Assembly: GCF_026898115.1 (NCBI RefSeq)
Contig: NZ_CP114036.1
Span: 2,542,001-2,606,000 of the forward strand
Source of the DNA: Streptomyces sp. S465
Lineage (GTDB): Bacteria; Actinomycetota; Actinomycetes; Streptomycetales; Streptomycetaceae
DNA: 64,000 bases
Direction of reading: 5' to 3'
The notes under the pieces are model-generated. The model worked only from the letters and a program-made list of their open reading frames with translations, made no database searches and was not told the origin of the DNA. Both the position numbers and the translations under genes were made by a program. Shown one piece after another: positions 1 through 11,267 of this stretch; the stretch's first letter is position 1; every line of letters starts with the position of its first letter.

Positions 1-3000
1 TGGACGGGCCTGGCCTGGGTGTCGGAGAACACCACCCGGCGCTCGGCCACCGAGGCGCCCAGTGCGGTGAGGCCGGAGTCGGGGCCGCAGCGCTCGGCGA
101 GCCGGGCGAACCCTTCGGCCGCGATGCGCCCGTTGGTGGTGCCCGACAGGGCGAGGATGGCCTCGCACAGCTTGGCGTCGGTGTCCAGCAGGGGCCGGCC
201 CGCCGCGGCGCCGCCGGTCGCGGTGCCACAGCGGTCGGCCAGCCAGGCGGCTTCCGGGTCCGGGTGCACGGTGATGCCCTTGACCTGCATGCCCGCCTGC
301 TGGGCGAGCGGGCCGAAGGCGGCGAGCCGGTCGGCGACGGCGGTGTAGTCGCGGGTCACCAGGGTGACGTTCGGCAGGTTGACGCCGGGTGCGGCGGGGG
401 TGTGGCCGTCCCGCCAGTCCGGTACGGTCCCGCCGGGCTGGGCGGTCTCCCCGGGGGTGTCGTGCAGGAGGGCGGTGGCGACCAGGTCGTGGGCGGTGTC
501 CAGCCGTCCGGCGGCCAGTTCGCTGAGTTTGCGGGCGAGGCCGTGGAAGATGTCGAAGTCGGTGCGGGCCTGCCAGGGCGGGATGATGGCCGGGGTGAAG
601 GCGTGCACGTAGGGGTGCATATCGGTGCTGGACAGGTCGTGCTTCTCGTACCAGGTGGCGGCGGGGAGCACGAGGTCGGCGAAGAGGGTGGTGGAGGTCA
701 TCCGGAAGTCCAGCGCGAGCAGCAGGTCGAGCTTTCCGCGGGGCGCCTGGTCCTGCCACGTGACGTCGGCCGGCCGGCCCTCCGGCGGGGTCTCCTCGGC
801 GGTGGCGTTGTCCTGGGCGCCCAGCAGATGGCGCAGGAAGTACTCGTTGCCCTTGGCGGAGGAGCCGATGAGGTTGGCCCGCCAGACGGTGAGCACCCGG
901 GGCCAGTTCTCCGGCGCGTCCGGGTTCTCGCAGGCGAACTCCAGCTCGCCGGAGGCAAGGTGGTCGGCGAGCCACTCCCCCGCCGGCCGTCCGCTCTCCT
1001 TCACCCGGCGGCCCAGTTCCAGGGGGTTGGCGGAGAAGGTGGGGTAGGAGGGCATCCAGCCCAGCCGCATGGACTGGGCGACCAGGTCGGCGGTGTGGCG
1101 GCCGGTGAACAGTCCCCGGCCGGTGGGTGAGGCCAGCGCGTCGGCCCCGTACCGTTCGTAGCGCCACTGGGAGGTGTGCAGGTACCAGTACGGGGTGCCC
1201 GCCATCTGCCGGGACGGCCGGGTCCAGTCGGCGGCGGTGGACAGCTGCTGCCAGCCGGTGAAGGGGCGCACCTTCTCCTGGCCCACGTAGTGCGCCCAGC
1301 CGCCGCCGTTGACGCCCTGGCAGCCGGTGAGCAGCAGCAGGGTGAGGAAGGAGCGGTAGATGGTGTCGGAGTGGAACCAGTGGTTGGTGCCGGCGCCCAT
1401 CACGATCATGCAGCGGCCGCGGGTCTTCTCCGCGGTGCCCGCGAACTCCCGGGCGGCGCGGATCACGGCGGCGGCCGGGACCGAGGTGATGGCCTCCTGC
1501 CAGGCCGGGGTGGGTGCCGCCGAGGCGTCGTCGTAGCCGCTGGGCCACTGTCCGGCCAGGCCGGGGCGGTCGACCCCGTACTGGGCCAGGAGCAGGTCGA
1601 AGACGGTGGTGACCAGGCGTCCGCCGATCCGCCGGGCCGGGACGGCGCGCCGGGTGGTGGCGCCGGGTTCGTCGAAGCGGGGCAGTTCGACCTCGACGGC
1701 CTGGGCGCCGGGGGTGCGGTGGAGGGTGAGCCGTGGGGTGATGCCGCGCAGGTCCAGGTTCCAGCGGCCTTCGCCGCCGTCGGCCCAGCGGTCGCCGAGG
1801 GTGCCGTTCGGGACGGCGGGGCGGTCGGTCCCGGCGTCGTGGAGCACCGGCATCCAGCGGCGGGCCGCCCGGTCCACATGGGCGGCCAGGTCCGGTTCGG
1901 TGGCCTCCAGGTCGGCGGCGGTGAGGAACCGGCCGGGGGTGTGGGATCCGGGCCGCTCCCGCTCCTCCAGCTCGACCAGGAAGGGCAGGTCGGTGAAGCG
2001 CCGGGCGTAGTCGGTGAAGTAGGGGACCTCGCGCTGGACGAAGTATTCCTTGAGGACGACGTGTCCCATCGCCATGGCGACCGCCCCGTCGGTCCCGGGG
2101 TGGGGGTGCAGCCATTCGTCGGCGAACTTGGTGGCGTCGGCGTAGTCCGGGGAGACCACCACCACTTTCTGTCCCCGGTAGCGGGCCTCGGCCATCCAGT
2201 GGGCGTCGGGGGTGCGGGTGACCGGCACGTTCGAGCCCCACAGCATCAGATAGGCCGCGTCCCACCAGTCGCCCGATTCGGGGACGTCGGTCTGGTCGCC
2301 GAACACCTGGGGGGAGGCGATCGGCAGGTCCGCGTACCAGTCGTAGAAGGAGATCATCGGGGCGCCGATCAGCGCCATGAAGCGGGCGCCGACGGCGTGG
2401 GAGGCCATCGACATGGCCGGGATGGGGGAGAAACCGGCGATCCGGTCCGGACCGTGGGCGGACAGGGTGTGCACATGGGCGGCGGCCGCGATCTCCAGGG
2501 CCTCCTCCCAGCCGATCCGCACCAGCCCGCCCTTGCCGCGGGCCGACTGGTAACGGCGCCGTTTGACCGGGTCCGAGGTGATCTCGGCCCAGGCGGCCAC
2601 CGGGTCGCCGAGCCGGTCGCGGGCCTCCCGGTAGAGCTCGACCAGCACCCCGCGGGCGAGGGGGTGGCGCACTCGGGTCGGCGAGTAGGTGTACCAGGAG
2701 AAGGAGGCGCCGCGCGGGCAGCCCCGTGGTTCGTACTCGGGGCGGTCGGGGCCGACCGAGGGGTAGTCGGTCTGCTGGGTCTCCCAGGTGATCAGCCCGT
2801 CCTTGACGTAGACCTTCCAGGAGCAGGATCCGGTGCAGTTGACGCCGTGGGTGGAGCGCACCACCCGGTCGTGCGCCCAGCGTTCGCGGTACGGGGAGTC
2901 CTCCACGGTCTGGTCGGTCCGGTAGACGGCCCGCAGATCGGTGCTGGCCGGGAGGCGGCGGAGCGATGTCCCGGCCGCGAGCAGTCTCTCGGTCACCGCC

Positions 3001-3059
3001 GCGGCGACGGCCCCGGCTCCCCCTGGTGCTGTGCGGCTTCGTGCTGTGCGGCGCGCCAC
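1..3059 (-). CDS. narG: Respiratory nitrate reductase alpha subunit NarG (3' part outside window)
   Basis: Catalytic subunit of membrane-bound nitrate reductase: it reduces nitrate to nitrite at a molybdenum bis-MGD centre on the cytoplasmic face, taking electrons from NarH and NarI. About 1019 of roughly 1230-1250 residues are visible, and the C-terminus lies beyond base 1. The N-terminal Fe-S ligand pattern is present: H71, C75 and C79 in HGVNCTGSCSW, then C114 in GCPRG. The cofactor-binding stretch GSNVPVTRTPDAHWM is encoded near 2195-2240. The GTG start is chosen because GGAGC sits six bases upstream; an in-frame GTG 21 codons later has no ribosome site. narH, narJ and narI would be expected downstream, off the left edge. 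The upstream 283 bp (3060-3342) contain a short AT-rich patch near 3165-3200 that could hold the promoter, but no FNR-, Rex- or DevR-type operator was recognised there. Confidence 0.96.
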   Translation of the reverse strand, partial: MARRTARSRTAPGGAGAVAAAVTERLLAAGTSLRRLPASTDLRAVYRTDQTVEDSPYRERWAHDRVVRSTHGVNCTGSCSWKVYVKDGLITWETQQTDYPSVGPDRPEYEPRGCPRGASFSWYTYSPTRVRHPLARGVLVELYREARDRLGDPVAAWAEITSDPVKRRRYQSARGKGGLVRIGWEEALEIAAAAHVHTLSAHGPDRIAGFSPIPAMSMASHAVGARFMALIGAPMISFYDWYADLPIASPQVFGDQTDVPESGDWWDAAYLMLWGSNVPVTRTPDAHWMAEARYRGQKVVVVSPDYADATKFADEWLHPHPGTDGAVAMAMGHVVLKEYFVQREVPYFTDYARRFTDLPFLVELEERERPGSHTPGRFLTAADLEATEPDLAAHVDRAARRWMPVLHDAGTDRPAVPNGTLGDRWADGGEGRWNLDLRGITPRLTLHRTPGAQAVEVELPRFDEPGATTRRAVPARRIGGRLVTTVFDLLLAQYGVDRPGLAGQWPSGYDDASAAPTPAWQEAITSVPAAAVIRAAREFAGTAEKTRGRCMIVMGAGTNHWFHSDTIYRSFLTLLLLTGCQGVNGGGWAHYVGQEKVRPFTGWQQLSTAADWTRPSRQMAGTPYWYLHTSQWRYERYGADALASPTGRGLFTGRHTADLVAQSMRLGWMPSYPTFSANPLELGRRVKESGRPAGEWLADHLASGELEFACENPDAPENWPRVLTVWRANLIGSSAKGNEYFLRHLLGAQDNATAEETPPEGRPADVTWQDQAPRGKLDLLLALDFRMTSTTLFADLVLPAATWYEKHDLSSTDMHPYVHAFTPAIIPPWQARTDFDIFHGLARKLSELAAGRLDTAHDLVATALLHDTPGETAQPGGTVPDWRDGHTPAAPGVNLPNVTLVTRDYTAVADRLAAFGPLAQQAGMQVKGITVHPDPEAAWLADRCGTATGGAAAGRPLLDTDAKLCEAILALSGTTNGRIAAEGFARLAERCGPDSGLTALGASVAERRVVFSDTQARPV

Positions 3060-3342
3060 GGTCCCGCTCCTTCGGCTGTGGCTCCGTGCCGAAGGGTCGG
3101 CCGGGGCTTCGAATGCGTGCTGCGCGTCAGCATCACTCGGGCATCGGCCGGGCCGTATGAGCCCATTAAGTCATTTAGCAACCCCTAGATCGGTTTTTTC
3201 TCGCGGTTTGCCGAGCTTGCGCCGGGCATGTGCGCCCAAGGCGGCGCCACGGTGAACAGGAGTTGACGGCACATCATTTTTGCCTGATAGGCAAGCGGGG
3301 AGACCGCACCGCATCGGTGCCGGGCGTCCGCCGGCCGGGGTT

Positions 3343-4365
3343 TCACTTCTCTTGACCCGGCTTCTGGCCGGAATTCAACCCCGCCGGGCGAGGCCGTCGC
3401 GCATGGGTCAACCCGGCCGCGACCAGCGCCCACATACCCAGAGCGACCCAGGCGGCGACATGTCCGAGGGCCACCAGGCGGCGGATTCCCTCGGTCTCGC
3501 CGAGGGCCGCCGTGGACACGGCGTACATGCCCGTGGGGAACACGATGGTCCAGAAGGCCGGCTCGTACCCCAGGGGCACCCGGTGCACCAGATGCCGCCA
3601 GACGCCGGCGGCCAGCAGCGGCGGCAGCAGGCAGGTGGCCCAGCCCCACAGGGCGAGGAGGACGACGCGGAGCACCGGCCCCGGATGCGGGGCGCCGAGC
3701 CCCTGGTGCGCCAGCCGGGCACCGGCGAGGAGGCTGATCGCGCAGGCCCCCATCGTGATCCAGTAGGGCGGCGCCAGCTCCCGCGGCCGTATCCCGAACC
3801 GGGTCAGCCGGCCGGCCACCACCGTGGCCACCGCCGCGTACAGCAGCACTCCGGCCGCCCAGCCGAACGCCTCGGCCGGCCGGGCCCGGCCGGGCGCCAG
3901 CGCGGCCGCCGCCAGCACGGTGGACTGGAGGCCCACCACGCACAGGAACCAGGTGCCGTCCGCCCGCCGCACCATCCCGCCCGCTCCGAGCCGGTACGCC
4001 AGCCGCGCCACGCACCCCAGCAGGACGGCACAGGCGGGGACGGCCATCATCGGCAGGGCCACGGCGGCCGCCCGCCACGGCCCGGACGCCAGCCGGACGG
4101 CGAGCACGTCGGAGCCGGCGACGAAGGTGAAGAAGCCGAAGAGCCGTCCGGGATCCCGCAGGTCGGCGGCGACCTCGCCCGGATACCGCGCCACCCGCCA
4201 CACCAGCCCCGCCAGCAGCCCGCCGTAGACCACCACGGCCACCGCCAGCAGGGCGTCCGACAGCCGTCGGGCGCCGCCCGCCGCGAGTGCCTGGGACACG
4301 ATTCCGGTCGCCATCACCGGGGCGAAGGCGCTGGGCGGGAGGTTACGCGCGGTAACGCTGGGCAT
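3343..4365 (-). CDS. TDT-family transporter (TehA / sulfite-exporter / C4-dicarboxylate type)
   Basis: A polytopic membrane protein of 340 residues with about ten predicted helices, starting PPSAFAPVMATGIVS. That opening is typical of the tellurite-resistance/dicarboxylate transporter family, whose members move tellurite, malate, sulfite or small anions. The substrate cannot be read from sequence. It lies directly upstream of narG on the same strand, where a NarK nitrate/nitrite carrier is often found, so transport of a nitrogen oxyanion is possible but is only inference. The ATG at 4365 is chosen because the protein aligns with the family from that point. It has no strong Shine-Dalgarno sequence, and a GTG four codons upstream is an alternative. 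Confidence 0.8.
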   Translation of the reverse strand: MPSVTARNLPPSAFAPVMATGIVSQALAAGGARRLSDALLAVAVVVYGGLLAGLVWRVARYPGEVAADLRDPGRLFGFFTFVAGSDVLAVRLASGPWRAAAVALPMMAVPACAVLLGCVARLAYRLGAGGMVRRADGTWFLCVVGLQSTVLAAAALAPGRARPAEAFGWAAGVLLYAAVATVVAGRLTRFGIRPRELAPPYWITMGACAISLLAGARLAHQGLGAPHPGPVLRVVLLALWGWATCLLPPLLAAGVWRHLVHRVPLGYEPAFWTIVFPTGMYAVSTAALGETEGIRRLVALGHVAAWVALGMWALVAAGLTHARRPRPAGLNSGQKPGQEK

Positions 4366-4684
4366 GGTCCGTATCACGCCAGCAGGCTGCCACCGCACCG
4401 GCGGCCGGGGGCCGCGGCCGGGAAGGCCGGGCCGCGGCGGGGATGTCTTTGGCCACCGGTTGCACAAGAGTCTCACAAGCCCCCTTGGCGGACGCTTTAA
4501 CCAGCGCAGACCGTTCCCATAGCCGAGGGGCCCGGGGCCGGCCGTGGAAACGGGCCACGATGGCGTGAAGGACGCCTTCGAACGCCCGTCCGCCCAGCTC
4601 AGGGCCGGTTCGGCGGGCAGTTTTCGGCCGCCCGCCCCGCCGCGCCTCGCCGACCGCCCCGCCTCGCCGGGCCGGCCGCCGTGG
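4366..4684. other. Intergenic region between pepN and the TDT transporter gene
   Basis: This 319-bp stretch holds no convincing gene. At 4411-4438 there is a GC palindrome with 9-bp arms (GCCGCGGCC / GGCCGCGGC) around a 10-base loop. It sits about 45 bases upstream of the TDT start codon and could act as the pepN terminator or as a 5'-UTR hairpin. The remainder is GC-rich spacer without a recognisable promoter. Confidence 0.5.
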
Positions 4685-7324
4685 CTATCCCTCCTGCTTC
4701 CGGCGTACGGCCAGGGCGCGCCGCAGATCGTCGAGCTGATCGGCGAGCCGACGGCGCAGGGCGGGCTGGGCGTCGGGGTGTGCCAGGCACTCCTCGCCCA
4801 GCCGCAGGGTTTCGGGGTCCACCGTGCTCGGGAAGCCGAAGCGGGCCACGGTGTCGGCGATGGCGGGGCCGCGGCGGGCGCCCAGCGCGGTGGCGGCCGG
4901 GAAGTAGCGCGGCACGTAAGCGGCGAGGACGTCGTGGTGCTCGGGCTGCCAGAAGCCGGTGAGGGTCGCGGTGACCAGGTAGTTGGAGAGCTCGCCCGGC
5001 TCGGTGTCCGCGCCCCGGCCGTCCCCGGCACCGTCCTCCGGGCCGTCCTCCACGCCGCCGAAGAGGGTCCGCCAGGCGGCCTCCTTGGCGTCCGCGTCGG
5101 GCAGCGCGGCCCGGCAGCGGGCCGCGCCCTCCTGGCCGGTGGCGCTGGAGTCACGGGCGAGTTCGGCGTCGATGTCGGCGGGGCCGACCGCGCCGAGGAC
5201 GGCGAGCCGGCCGAGGATCTGCCAGCGCAGCTCGGGGTCGAGGGCCGGGCCGCCGGGGACGGTGTCGCCGTCGAGCCAGTCGCTCAGCTCGGCGGGGGCG
5301 GTGGCGCTGCCGATGAACGTGCGCACGGCGGCGAGCCGCAGTCCGGGCCCGGAGCCGTCCTCGGTGCGGCGCAGCAGATCGCGGCAGGTGGCGCTGATGG
5401 TGGCCAGGGCCGCGGGGCGCTGGTCCGCGGGGAGGTAGCGGTCGGCGATCTGGGTGCGGGCGAAGGCGAGGACGCCCTGGACGATCGCTATGTCGGTCTC
5501 GTGCGGCAGATGGGCACGGGCGGCCTCGAGGTACTCGGCGGGCCGGAGGTCGCCGTCGCGCACCATGTCACGGGCGGCGTTCCAGACCACGGCGCGGCTG
5601 ACGGCGTCGGGCAGGCCGGACAAGGAGCGGACGACGGCCTTCCAGGAGCCGGGGTCGAGCCGGATCTTGGCGTAGGTCAGGTCGCCGTCGTTGAGGAGCA
5701 GCAGATCGGGGCGGGGCCCGGTGAAGGAGAGGGTGAGACCGGACTCGACGCCGTCGAGCTCGGCCTCCACGCGCTCGCGCAGCACCAGCTGGTGCGGGGC
5801 GGCGGGCGCGTGGTCGTACAGGCCGATGGCGATGCGGTGCGGACGGCTGACCGGACCCGCGTCGGGACCGCTCCCGTCCCGCCCGTCCCCGTGCGGGCCA
5901 CTGCCCTGGTGCCGGATCTCGGCGCTCCACCGGTCGCCGTTGGCGCTGATGGCGGGGGTGAGGGTGTCGACGCCGGTGGTGCGCAGCCAGCGGTCGGCCC
6001 AGGCGTGGACGTCGCGGCCGGAGGAGCGGGCGAGGGAGTCGATGAAGTCGGCGAGGGTGGCGTTGCCGAAGCGGTGCCGGGCGAAGTGGTCGTTGATGCC
6101 GTCGAGGAACGTCTTCTCACCGAGCCAGGTGACGAGCTGGCGCAGCGCGGAGGCCCCCTTGGCGTAGGAGATGCCGTCGAAGTTGAGACGGGCCGCGGCG
6201 GTGTCGGGGACGAGTTCGGGCGCGGGGGCGACCGGGTGGGTGGAGGGACGCTGGTCGGCGTCGTAGCCCCAGTTCTTGCGGCGGACGCCGAAGTCGGCCC
6301 AGGTGTCGGTGTAGCGGGTGGTCTCGGTGAGGATCTGGTAGCCCATGTACTCGGCGAAGGACTCGTTCAGCCAGATGTCGTCCCACCACTTCATGGTGAC
6401 GAGGTCGCCGAACCACATATGGGCCATCTCGTGGGCGATGACCATGGCGCGGGTCTGGCGCTCGGCGTCGGTGACGGCGGAGCGGAAGACGAATTCGTCG
6501 CGGAAGGTGACCAGGCCGGGGTTCTCCATGGCGCCGGAGTTGAATTCGGGGACGAACGCCTGGTCGTAGGAGTCGAAGGGGTAGGGCTCCTGGAAGATCT
6601 CGTGGTAGCGGTCGAAGCAGCGCCGGGTGATCTCGAACAGTTCGTCGGCGTCGGCTTCGAGGTAGGGGGCGAGCGAGCGGCGGACATGCAGCCCGAAGGC
6701 CAGTCCGGCGTGCTCGGTGCGCACCGAGTGGTACGGGCCGGCGGCCAGCGCCATCAGATAGGTGCTGATGGGCGGCGTCGGCGCGAGCTGCCAGCGGCCC
6801 TCCTCGGGGGCGCCGACGCGGGTGGCGACGCCGTTGCCGAGGACGGTCCACTGCGGCGGGGCGGTGACCCGGACGTCGAAGACGGCCTTGAGGTCGGGCT
6901 GGTCGAACGCGGCGAAGACGTCGTTCGCGTCGGCCATGCAGCACATGGTGTAGAGGTAGGTCTCGCCGTCGGCGGGGTCGGTGAAGCGGTGCATGCCCTC
7001 GCCGGTGTGGGAGTAGCGCATGTCCGCCTCGACCCGCAGCTCGTGCTCGCCCTCGGTGAGCGCGGTGAGCGGAAGCCGTCCGTCGGCGAGTGCCTCGGCG
7101 GCACCGGTGAGGTCGAGCTCGCGGCCGTCGAGCACGGCCCGGTGGAGTGCGGCCGGCTGTAGCTCGACGAAGGTGTCCGCGCCCGCCTCGCGCGCGCTGA
7201 AGCGAATGGTGGTGGTGGAGCCGAAGAGCTCCTCCCCGCGGGTGAGGTCGAGTTCGATGGTGTAGCGGTGGACCTCGATGAGGCGGGCTCGGATCTGCGC
7301 TTCGTCGCGCGTCAGTACGGACAT
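4685..7324 (-). CDS. pepN: Aminopeptidase N (M1 family zinc metallopeptidase)
   Basis: An 879-residue cytosolic aminopeptidase that removes N-terminal residues from peptides. The exopeptidase signature GAMEN is at residues 264-268. The zinc site is HEMAH at 298-302, with the third ligand E321 in WLNESFAEY, giving the canonical HExxH-x18-E spacing. A long C-terminal ERAP1-like helical domain follows. Length is normal for actinobacterial PepN. The ATG at 7324 is preferred because the protein then begins MSVLTRDEAQ, like relatives; an ATG 12 codons upstream exists, and neither start has a strong ribosome site. The 290 bp upstream (7325-7614) separate it from the chorismate mutase gene and should carry its promoter. 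Confidence 0.95.
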   Translation of the reverse strand: MSVLTRDEAQIRARLIEVHRYTIELDLTRGEELFGSTTTIRFSAREAGADTFVELQPAALHRAVLDGRELDLTGAAEALADGRLPLTALTEGEHELRVEADMRYSHTGEGMHRFTDPADGETYLYTMCCMADANDVFAAFDQPDLKAVFDVRVTAPPQWTVLGNGVATRVGAPEEGRWQLAPTPPISTYLMALAAGPYHSVRTEHAGLAFGLHVRRSLAPYLEADADELFEITRRCFDRYHEIFQEPYPFDSYDQAFVPEFNSGAMENPGLVTFRDEFVFRSAVTDAERQTRAMVIAHEMAHMWFGDLVTMKWWDDIWLNESFAEYMGYQILTETTRYTDTWADFGVRRKNWGYDADQRPSTHPVAPAPELVPDTAAARLNFDGISYAKGASALRQLVTWLGEKTFLDGINDHFARHRFGNATLADFIDSLARSSGRDVHAWADRWLRTTGVDTLTPAISANGDRWSAEIRHQGSGPHGDGRDGSGPDAGPVSRPHRIAIGLYDHAPAAPHQLVLRERVEAELDGVESGLTLSFTGPRPDLLLLNDGDLTYAKIRLDPGSWKAVVRSLSGLPDAVSRAVVWNAARDMVRDGDLRPAEYLEAARAHLPHETDIAIVQGVLAFARTQIADRYLPADQRPAALATISATCRDLLRRTEDGSGPGLRLAAVRTFIGSATAPAELSDWLDGDTVPGGPALDPELRWQILGRLAVLGAVGPADIDAELARDSSATGQEGAARCRAALPDADAKEAAWRTLFGGVEDGPEDGAGDGRGADTEPGELSNYLVTATLTGFWQPEHHDVLAAYVPRYFPAATALGARRGPAIADTVARFGFPSTVDPETLRLGEECLAHPDAQPALRRRLADQLDDLRRALAVRRKQEG

Positions 7325-7614
7325 GGAGACATGCTGCCCTACGTGCGGCGGGCCGCACACGGGTGGGAAGTGGTTGCCCGGCGCGGCCGGGCCCCGGACG
7401 CACTACCGGAGTGCGCCCCGGGGGTGCCCAGCCGGGGGCACGCCGCTCATTGACCACGGCCGCATGGGGCCCGGCGCCGTACGAATGCGGCCGCGTGAAC
7501 GGACCTACCGCCGCGGCCGGGCGGGCGGGGAGCAGCTCCTGCCGCGCAGTGGCCCAGACCGGCGTGGTCGCTCCGCGTCGGCGCCGAGCAACGTGTCGTC
7601 GCTCCGAGCCGGGG

Positions 7615-7968
7615 TCAGGAGCGGGCGATGGTCTCGTGGTGCCGGATGACCTCGGCGATGATGAAGTTGAGCAGCTTCTCGGCGAAGCCGGGGTCGAGCT
7701 TGGCGCTCTCGGCGAGCTGGCGCAGCCGGGTGATCTGGCGGGCCTCACGGGCCGGGTCGGCCGGGGGGAGCCGGTGGGCGGCCTTGAGGTGGCCGACCTG
7801 CTGGGTGCATTTGAAGCGCTCGGCGAGCATGTGGACCACGGCCGCGTCGATGTTGTCGATGCTCTCGCGCAGCCGGGTCAGCTCGTCGAAGACGGCCGGG
7901 TCGATGCTCTCGGTGTCCCCCGGCGTCACCGGCTGGTCGGCGGTGCGGTCGCTCGTGCTGTGCGTCAT
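7615..7968 (-). CDS. aroQ: Chorismate mutase (monofunctional AroQ, actinobacterial type)
   Basis: A 117-residue all-helical enzyme converting chorismate to prephenate, the first step towards phenylalanine and tyrosine. Recognisable AroQ features are LRESIDNIDAAVVHMLAER in the first long helix, with the active-site Arg region, then FKCTQQVGHLKA and PADPAREARQITRLR. The short intracellular form lacks a signal peptide, so it is not the secreted mycobacterial type. It competes with the trpE product, encoded about 20 kb away, for chorismate. It stands alone: the neighbours have unrelated functions. Confidence 0.9.
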   Translation of the reverse strand: MTHSTSDRTADQPVTPGDTESIDPAVFDELTRLRESIDNIDAAVVHMLAERFKCTQQVGHLKAAHRLPPADPAREARQITRLRQLAESAKLDPGFAEKLLNFIIAEVIRHHETIARS

Positions 7969-8653
7969 GCCTCCAGAGCCTACTTTTCCCGGGGCCGGCT
8001 CGGCTCCGGGTCCGGAGTGCGGACGGAGCGCGGACCGCCCCGACCCCTGTGGGGGGTTCGGAACCGGCCCTGCGGGGGGCCGGAACGGGGGCGGGGCGGT
8101 CGCGGGGAGGGCCGCTCCCGGTACGGCGCCTCACCATGGAGGAGGGGCCTGGGCGGGGAGAGGTTCCCTTTCGGGCCCGGCTTTCCCGCGGCCGCTTCCG
8201 GACAGAGCCACGCCCCGGCCGGGCTCGCGGCAGCCCGCGCGACCGGGAAGCGGACCCCTGCCGCGCCGGGCCCAAGCCACTCCGAGCGGGATCGTCCCGA
8301 ACGAGGCCACTCCGGCCCCGAGCCCCTCCGGACGGAGCCGCGACCGGACGGAAGCCGTGCCGGACCCGAGCCGCTCGGACGGAGCCACGCCCCGGCCAGG
8401 CTCGCGGCAGGCCGCACGGCCGGGAAGCGGACCCCTGCCGCGCCGGGCCCGAGCCACTCCGGACGCAGCCGCGACCGGACGAAGCCGAGACCGGACGGGA
8501 GCCGTGCCGGACCCGAGCCGCTCGGACGGAGCCACGCCCCGGCCAGGCTCGCGGCAGGCCGCACGACCGGGATGGGGAACGTACCGCGCCGGGCCCGAGC
8601 CACTCCGAGCGGGATCGTCCCGGGCCCGAGCCGCTCCGGACTAGGGTTCCGGC
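7969..8653. other. Long GC-rich intergenic region carrying a dispersed repeat array
   Basis: 685 bp without a supportable gene. Every reading frame is open for long stretches, but this follows from extreme GC content, and the predicted products are only low-complexity Arg/Pro/Gly/Ser. The right-hand two thirds (8205-8640) are built from imperfect direct repeats. The left part, next to chorismate mutase, has GC-rich runs and must contain that gene's promoter. Confidence 0.6.
8205..8610. repeat. Three imperfect direct copies of an approximately 80-bp GC-rich unit
   Basis: Copies begin at 8205, 8382 and 8529, each opening GAGCCACGCCCCGGCC and continuing through GGCTCGCGGCAG to GGGCCC(A/G)AGCCACTCCG. 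The third copy has a short deletion. A second motif, CGGACCCGAGCCGCTCGGACG, sits between copies (near 8362 and 8509), and CACTCCGAGCGGGATCGTCC is shared after copies 1 and 3 (near 8278 and 8603). Copy spacings are 177 and 147 bp, both multiples of three. Confidence 0.8.
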
Positions 8654-9034
8654 ATGATCGCGACGCTTCAGTGCACCGTCATCGACTGTCCCGACCCCGC
8701 CGCGCTGGCCGCCTTCTACGGGCGGATCCTGGGCTGGCGGGTGGACGACAGCGATCCGGAGTGGGCGACCCTGACGGCCGAGGACGGCCGGCGGCTGGCC
8801 TTTCAGCTCGCGCCGGATCATCAGCCGCCGCGCTGGCCGGACCCGGCCCGTCCACAGCAGATCCATCTGGACTTCGACGTGGAAACGCGCGCGGACGCGG
8901 AGCGGGCGCAGCGGGAGCTGATCGGGCTCGGGGCGACGTTTCTGCACGACAGCGGTGGGGAGCGCAGCGGCTTCCGGGTCTTCAGCGATCCGGCGGGGCA
9001 TCCGTTCTGCATCTGCTACGGACAAACCGGATAG
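8654..9034 (+). CDS. VOC superfamily (glyoxalase/bleomycin-resistance-like) protein
   Basis: A 126-residue single-module vicinal-oxygen-chelate protein. It begins with a beta strand leading to CPDPAALAAFYGRILGWRV and ends SDPAGHPFCICYG, the usual framing of these paired beta-alpha-beta-beta-beta units. Members bind metals and act as dioxygenases, isomerases or drug-binding proteins; the substrate here is unknown. The start codon follows only a weak purine stretch, so it may be translated from a leaderless or short-leader transcript. A strong convergent terminator lies immediately downstream. Confidence 0.85.
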   Translation: MIATLQCTVIDCPDPAALAAFYGRILGWRVDDSDPEWATLTAEDGRRLAFQLAPDHQPPRWPDPARPQQIHLDFDVETRADAERAQRELIGLGATFLHDSGGERSGFRVFSDPAGHPFCICYGQTG

Positions 9035-9065
9035 ATCTGAGAGGTCTGACAGACCCGACAGGGCA

Positions 9066-9115
9066 GGCAGAGCCGACCGGGGCCGCCCGAAGGCCGGGTC
9101 CCGGTCGGCTCTGCC
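9066..9115. terminator. Bidirectional hairpin terminator between VOC gene and sprT
   Basis: The 16-bp arms 9066-9081 and 9100-9115 are perfectly complementary (GGCAGAGCCGACCGGG and its reverse complement) around an 18-base loop. It lies between converging genes, as expected for a shared terminator; there is no long U-tract, which is normal in Streptomyces. Confidence 0.85.
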
Positions 9116-9143
9116 CTTGTGCTGAGGCGGGGCCGCTGACGGG

Positions 9144-11068
<1,925 letters not shown>

Positions 11069-11073
<5 letters not shown>

Positions 11074-11185
11074 CGCGGCCCTGACGCAGGTACCACCTGA
11101 CGCGGCACGGCCTCACGCCGTACGACCTGACACGGCACGACCTGACGCGGTGCCACCTCACCCCGTGCCACCTCACGCCGGCCAC
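11069..11185. repeat. 15-bp tandem repeat array starting on the stop codon of the metalloprotease gene
   Basis: About eight head-to-tail units of consensus CCT(G/C)ACGC(G/C)G(T/C)N(A/C)C(G/C)A run from 11069 to 11185. Most are exactly 15 bp (11096, 11111, 11126, 11141, 11156, 11171); the first two are 11 and 16 bp. The first unit contains the TGA stop codon at 11071-11073. The following gene starts 83 bp beyond the array. Confidence 0.85.
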
Positions 11186-11267
11186 TCGACGCGGGACGGC
11201 ACCCGACGCCGGACCGGCCGGTCGTCGTGCGCGCTTCGAGCGTGCTCGACGTCGTACGCTCGCCTGC

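Noticed and set aside
1176..3188. 670-codon open frame antisense to narG
   Set aside because: narG motifs (HGVNCTGSCSW, GSNVPVTRTPDAHWM) lie on the minus strand. The plus-strand product is Gly/Val-rich noise.
3060..3342. Candidate oxygen- or redox-responsive operator (FNR, Rex or DevR type) upstream of narG
   Set aside because: The AT-rich patch near 3165-3200 contains no sequence close enough to those consensus sites.
7980..8603. Minus-strand frame of about 200 codons through the repeat block
   Set aside because: All frames are open here because of GC content. There is no ribosome site and the product is a repetitive Arg/Pro/Ser sequence, so it is listed only as a repeat.
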